Shown: positions 62,945-64,000 of the stretch, piece after piece | Numbering within the stretch: position 1 is the stretch's first letter | Layout: each line of letters starts with the position of its first letter | Assembly: GCA_001443495.1 (NCBI GenBank) | Contig: LDXR01000002.1 | Coordinates: 1 to 64,000, forward strand | DNA: 64,000 nt | Reading direction: 5' to 3' | Source: a candidate division NC10 bacterium CSP1-5 | GTDB taxonomy: Bacteria; Methylomirabilota; Methylomirabilia; Methylomirabilales; CSP1-5 | Notes under the pieces: generated by a model | The model's database searches: none | The model's input: the letters and a program-made list of their open reading frames with translations, nothing else | What the model was told of the DNA's origin: nothing | Made by a program: the position numbers and the translations under genes

Positions 62945-63982
62945 ATGTTTGTAGCGGTGCGGTGTCAGCCCGAAGGGAGCGTCGAAGAAACGACGGACCT
63001 CGCCTCGCTCGGTCCCTGGTTGGCCGAGGCCCAGGACAGGCTCTGGGTGGACGTGGCCAGCCCGGGCGTTGAGGAGATGGAGGCGGTGGGTCGGTCCTTC
63101 GGTTTTCATCCTCTCACCATCGAAGACTGCCTGCACGGCGGGCAGCGCCCGAAGGTGGAGGACTACGACGGCTACCTCTTCCTGGTTCTCCATGCGATCC
63201 CCCAGCAGCTCGAGGATCCCTGCGTCATCGAGGAGTTGGAAGAGCTCTACGTCTTCGTGACGCCGCGGGCCCTGGTGACCGTCCATCAGCGCGAGAATGA
63301 GTCGGTGTCGAGGCTCCGCGACCGGATCCGAAAAGAGCCAGCCCGCCTGGCCCAGCCCCCGGGATTCCTTCTTCACATGCTCGGCGACGGCGTCGCGGAC
63401 CAGTACTTCCCATTCCTCGACCGTGTGGAGGATGAGATCGACGACCTCGAGGCCCGGGTCGTGAGCTCCGGCAACCCTGAAATCCTCGACCGCCTCTTTA
63501 CCGTGAAACGGTCGCTGATCCATCTCCGGAAATCCCTGGGCCCTCTCCGCGAAGTCTTCAACGCCCTCAGCCGGCGCGATTACCCCCTCCTGGACCCCAA
63601 GGTCGCGCTCTACATGCGGGACGTCTATGATCACCTCGCGCGGGCCTCCGAGATCGTGGACGCCTGCCGGGACCTGGTGGCGACGACGATCGAGGCATAT
63701 CTGATGGCCACCTCGAACCGCTTGAACGACATTGTGCGCCAACTCACCATCATCGCGACGATCTTCCTCCCGTTGACCGCCGTCACCGGATTCTTCGGGA
63801 TGAACTTTGAGCATATCCCGTGGAACAGCCCGCTCGCCTTCATCCTCACCACCCTGTTCATCCTGGCCATTCCCGTCGTGATGCTCCGCTGGTTTCATCG
63901 GTGGGGATGGCTTGAGCGCGAGCCGAGCTTCATCACCAAGCGCGAGGCGAACAAAGGTCCCGGTCAGCGGGGATCGGCCTGA
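62945..63982 (+). CDS. corA: CorA-family Mg2+/Co2+ channel
   Basis: 345 residues. A large cytoplasmic N-terminal domain (to ~285) is followed by two C-terminal transmembrane helices. The GMN signature is in FFGMNFEHIPW, and LTIEDCLHGGQRPKVEDYDG is the family N-domain block. It forms a pentameric divalent-cation channel. It lies 33 bp after the site-2 protease gene, in the same orientation. Confidence 0.94.
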   Translation: MFVAVRCQPEGSVEETTDLASLGPWLAEAQDRLWVDVASPGVEEMEAVGRSFGFHPLTIEDCLHGGQRPKVEDYDGYLFLVLHAIPQQLEDPCVIEELEELYVFVTPRALVTVHQRENESVSRLRDRIRKEPARLAQPPGFLLHMLGDGVADQYFPFLDRVEDEIDDLEARVVSSGNPEILDRLFTVKRSLIHLRKSLGPLREVFNALSRRDYPLLDPKVALYMRDVYDHLARASEIVDACRDLVATTIEAYLMATSNRLNDIVRQLTIIATIFLPLTAVTGFFGMNFEHIPWNSPLAFILTTLFILAIPVVMLRWFHRWGWLEREPSFITKREANKGPGQRGSA

Positions 63983-64000
63983 ACCCGTCTCTTGCCTCGG

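Noticed and set aside
62222-63898. 558-residue ORF antisense to the site-2 protease and corA genes
   Set aside because: It spans two well-supported genes on the opposite strand and shows no domain.

Overview
The window is a dense stretch of high-GC bacterial chromosome with short gaps and mostly operon-like spacing. The gene set points to a Gram-negative-type bacterium with a respiratory metabolism: a Tat-exported selenocysteine formate dehydrogenase, TatA, sigma-54-type regulation, a lipoprotein, GatCAB-dependent aminoacylation and c-di-GMP effectors. The combination recalls uncultured NC10/Methylomirabilota or Rokubacteria-like lineages, or deep deltaproteobacterial and Nitrospirota relatives. 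That placement is inference only, because no rRNA or marker comparison was possible.

1-20 kb is housekeeping on the + strand: glpX-type fructose-bisphosphatase, hisS-aspS (overlapping ATGA), phoH, a membrane HD phosphohydrolase and ybeY, a solitary cytochrome P450, an NtrC-type response regulator with its histidine kinase and a small lipoprotein, then era, glmU, glmS and a UvrD/PcrA helicase. 20-26 kb carries gatC, gatA and gatB, interrupted by a gamma-glutamylcyclotransferase-like gene, then a GT4 glycosyltransferase and a LysR regulator of the type associated with selenium metabolism.

26-30 kb is a c-di-GMP signalling island: a pseudo-receiver/DUF4388 protein, two PilZ proteins and a receiver-HD-GYP protein. 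Three -24/-12 (sigma-54) promoter matches precede these units. tRNA-Sec (selC) lies between them on the opposite strand. 30-45 kb on the - strand holds hsp20-lon, tatA, selB, fdhD and a formate dehydrogenase operon. The catalytic subunit FdhA is split by an in-frame UGA followed by a bacterial SECIS hairpin with the same spacing and GGUCU loop as E. coli fdhF. The operon also has an NrfD-type membrane subunit, a four-cluster FdhB, a small Tat-signal protein, an unrecognised 80-residue protein, a TorD-type chaperone and a 705-residue polyferredoxin/MvhD fusion. selA and selD are not in the window.

45-64 kb contains a D,D-carboxypeptidase, a Gld-like ABC export operon (ATPase, permease, GldG-like, DUF4340), an MmgE/PrpD protein, a 38-residue zinc-ribbon protein, pdxA, a membrane-bound ferritin (MbfA-like), an acyl-CoA synthetase, glutamate dehydrogenase, a PGPGW membrane protein, a KefB-type antiporter, a site-2 protease with CBS domains and a CorA channel.

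Two repeat systems are superimposed on this map. One is a roughly 175-195 bp element with terminal inverted repeats, present in three intergenic copies. The other is a set of arrays of 7-bp units, often in inverted pairs, at about eight loci; one sits inside the GldG-like coding sequence and one supplies the stop codon of the ABC ATPase.
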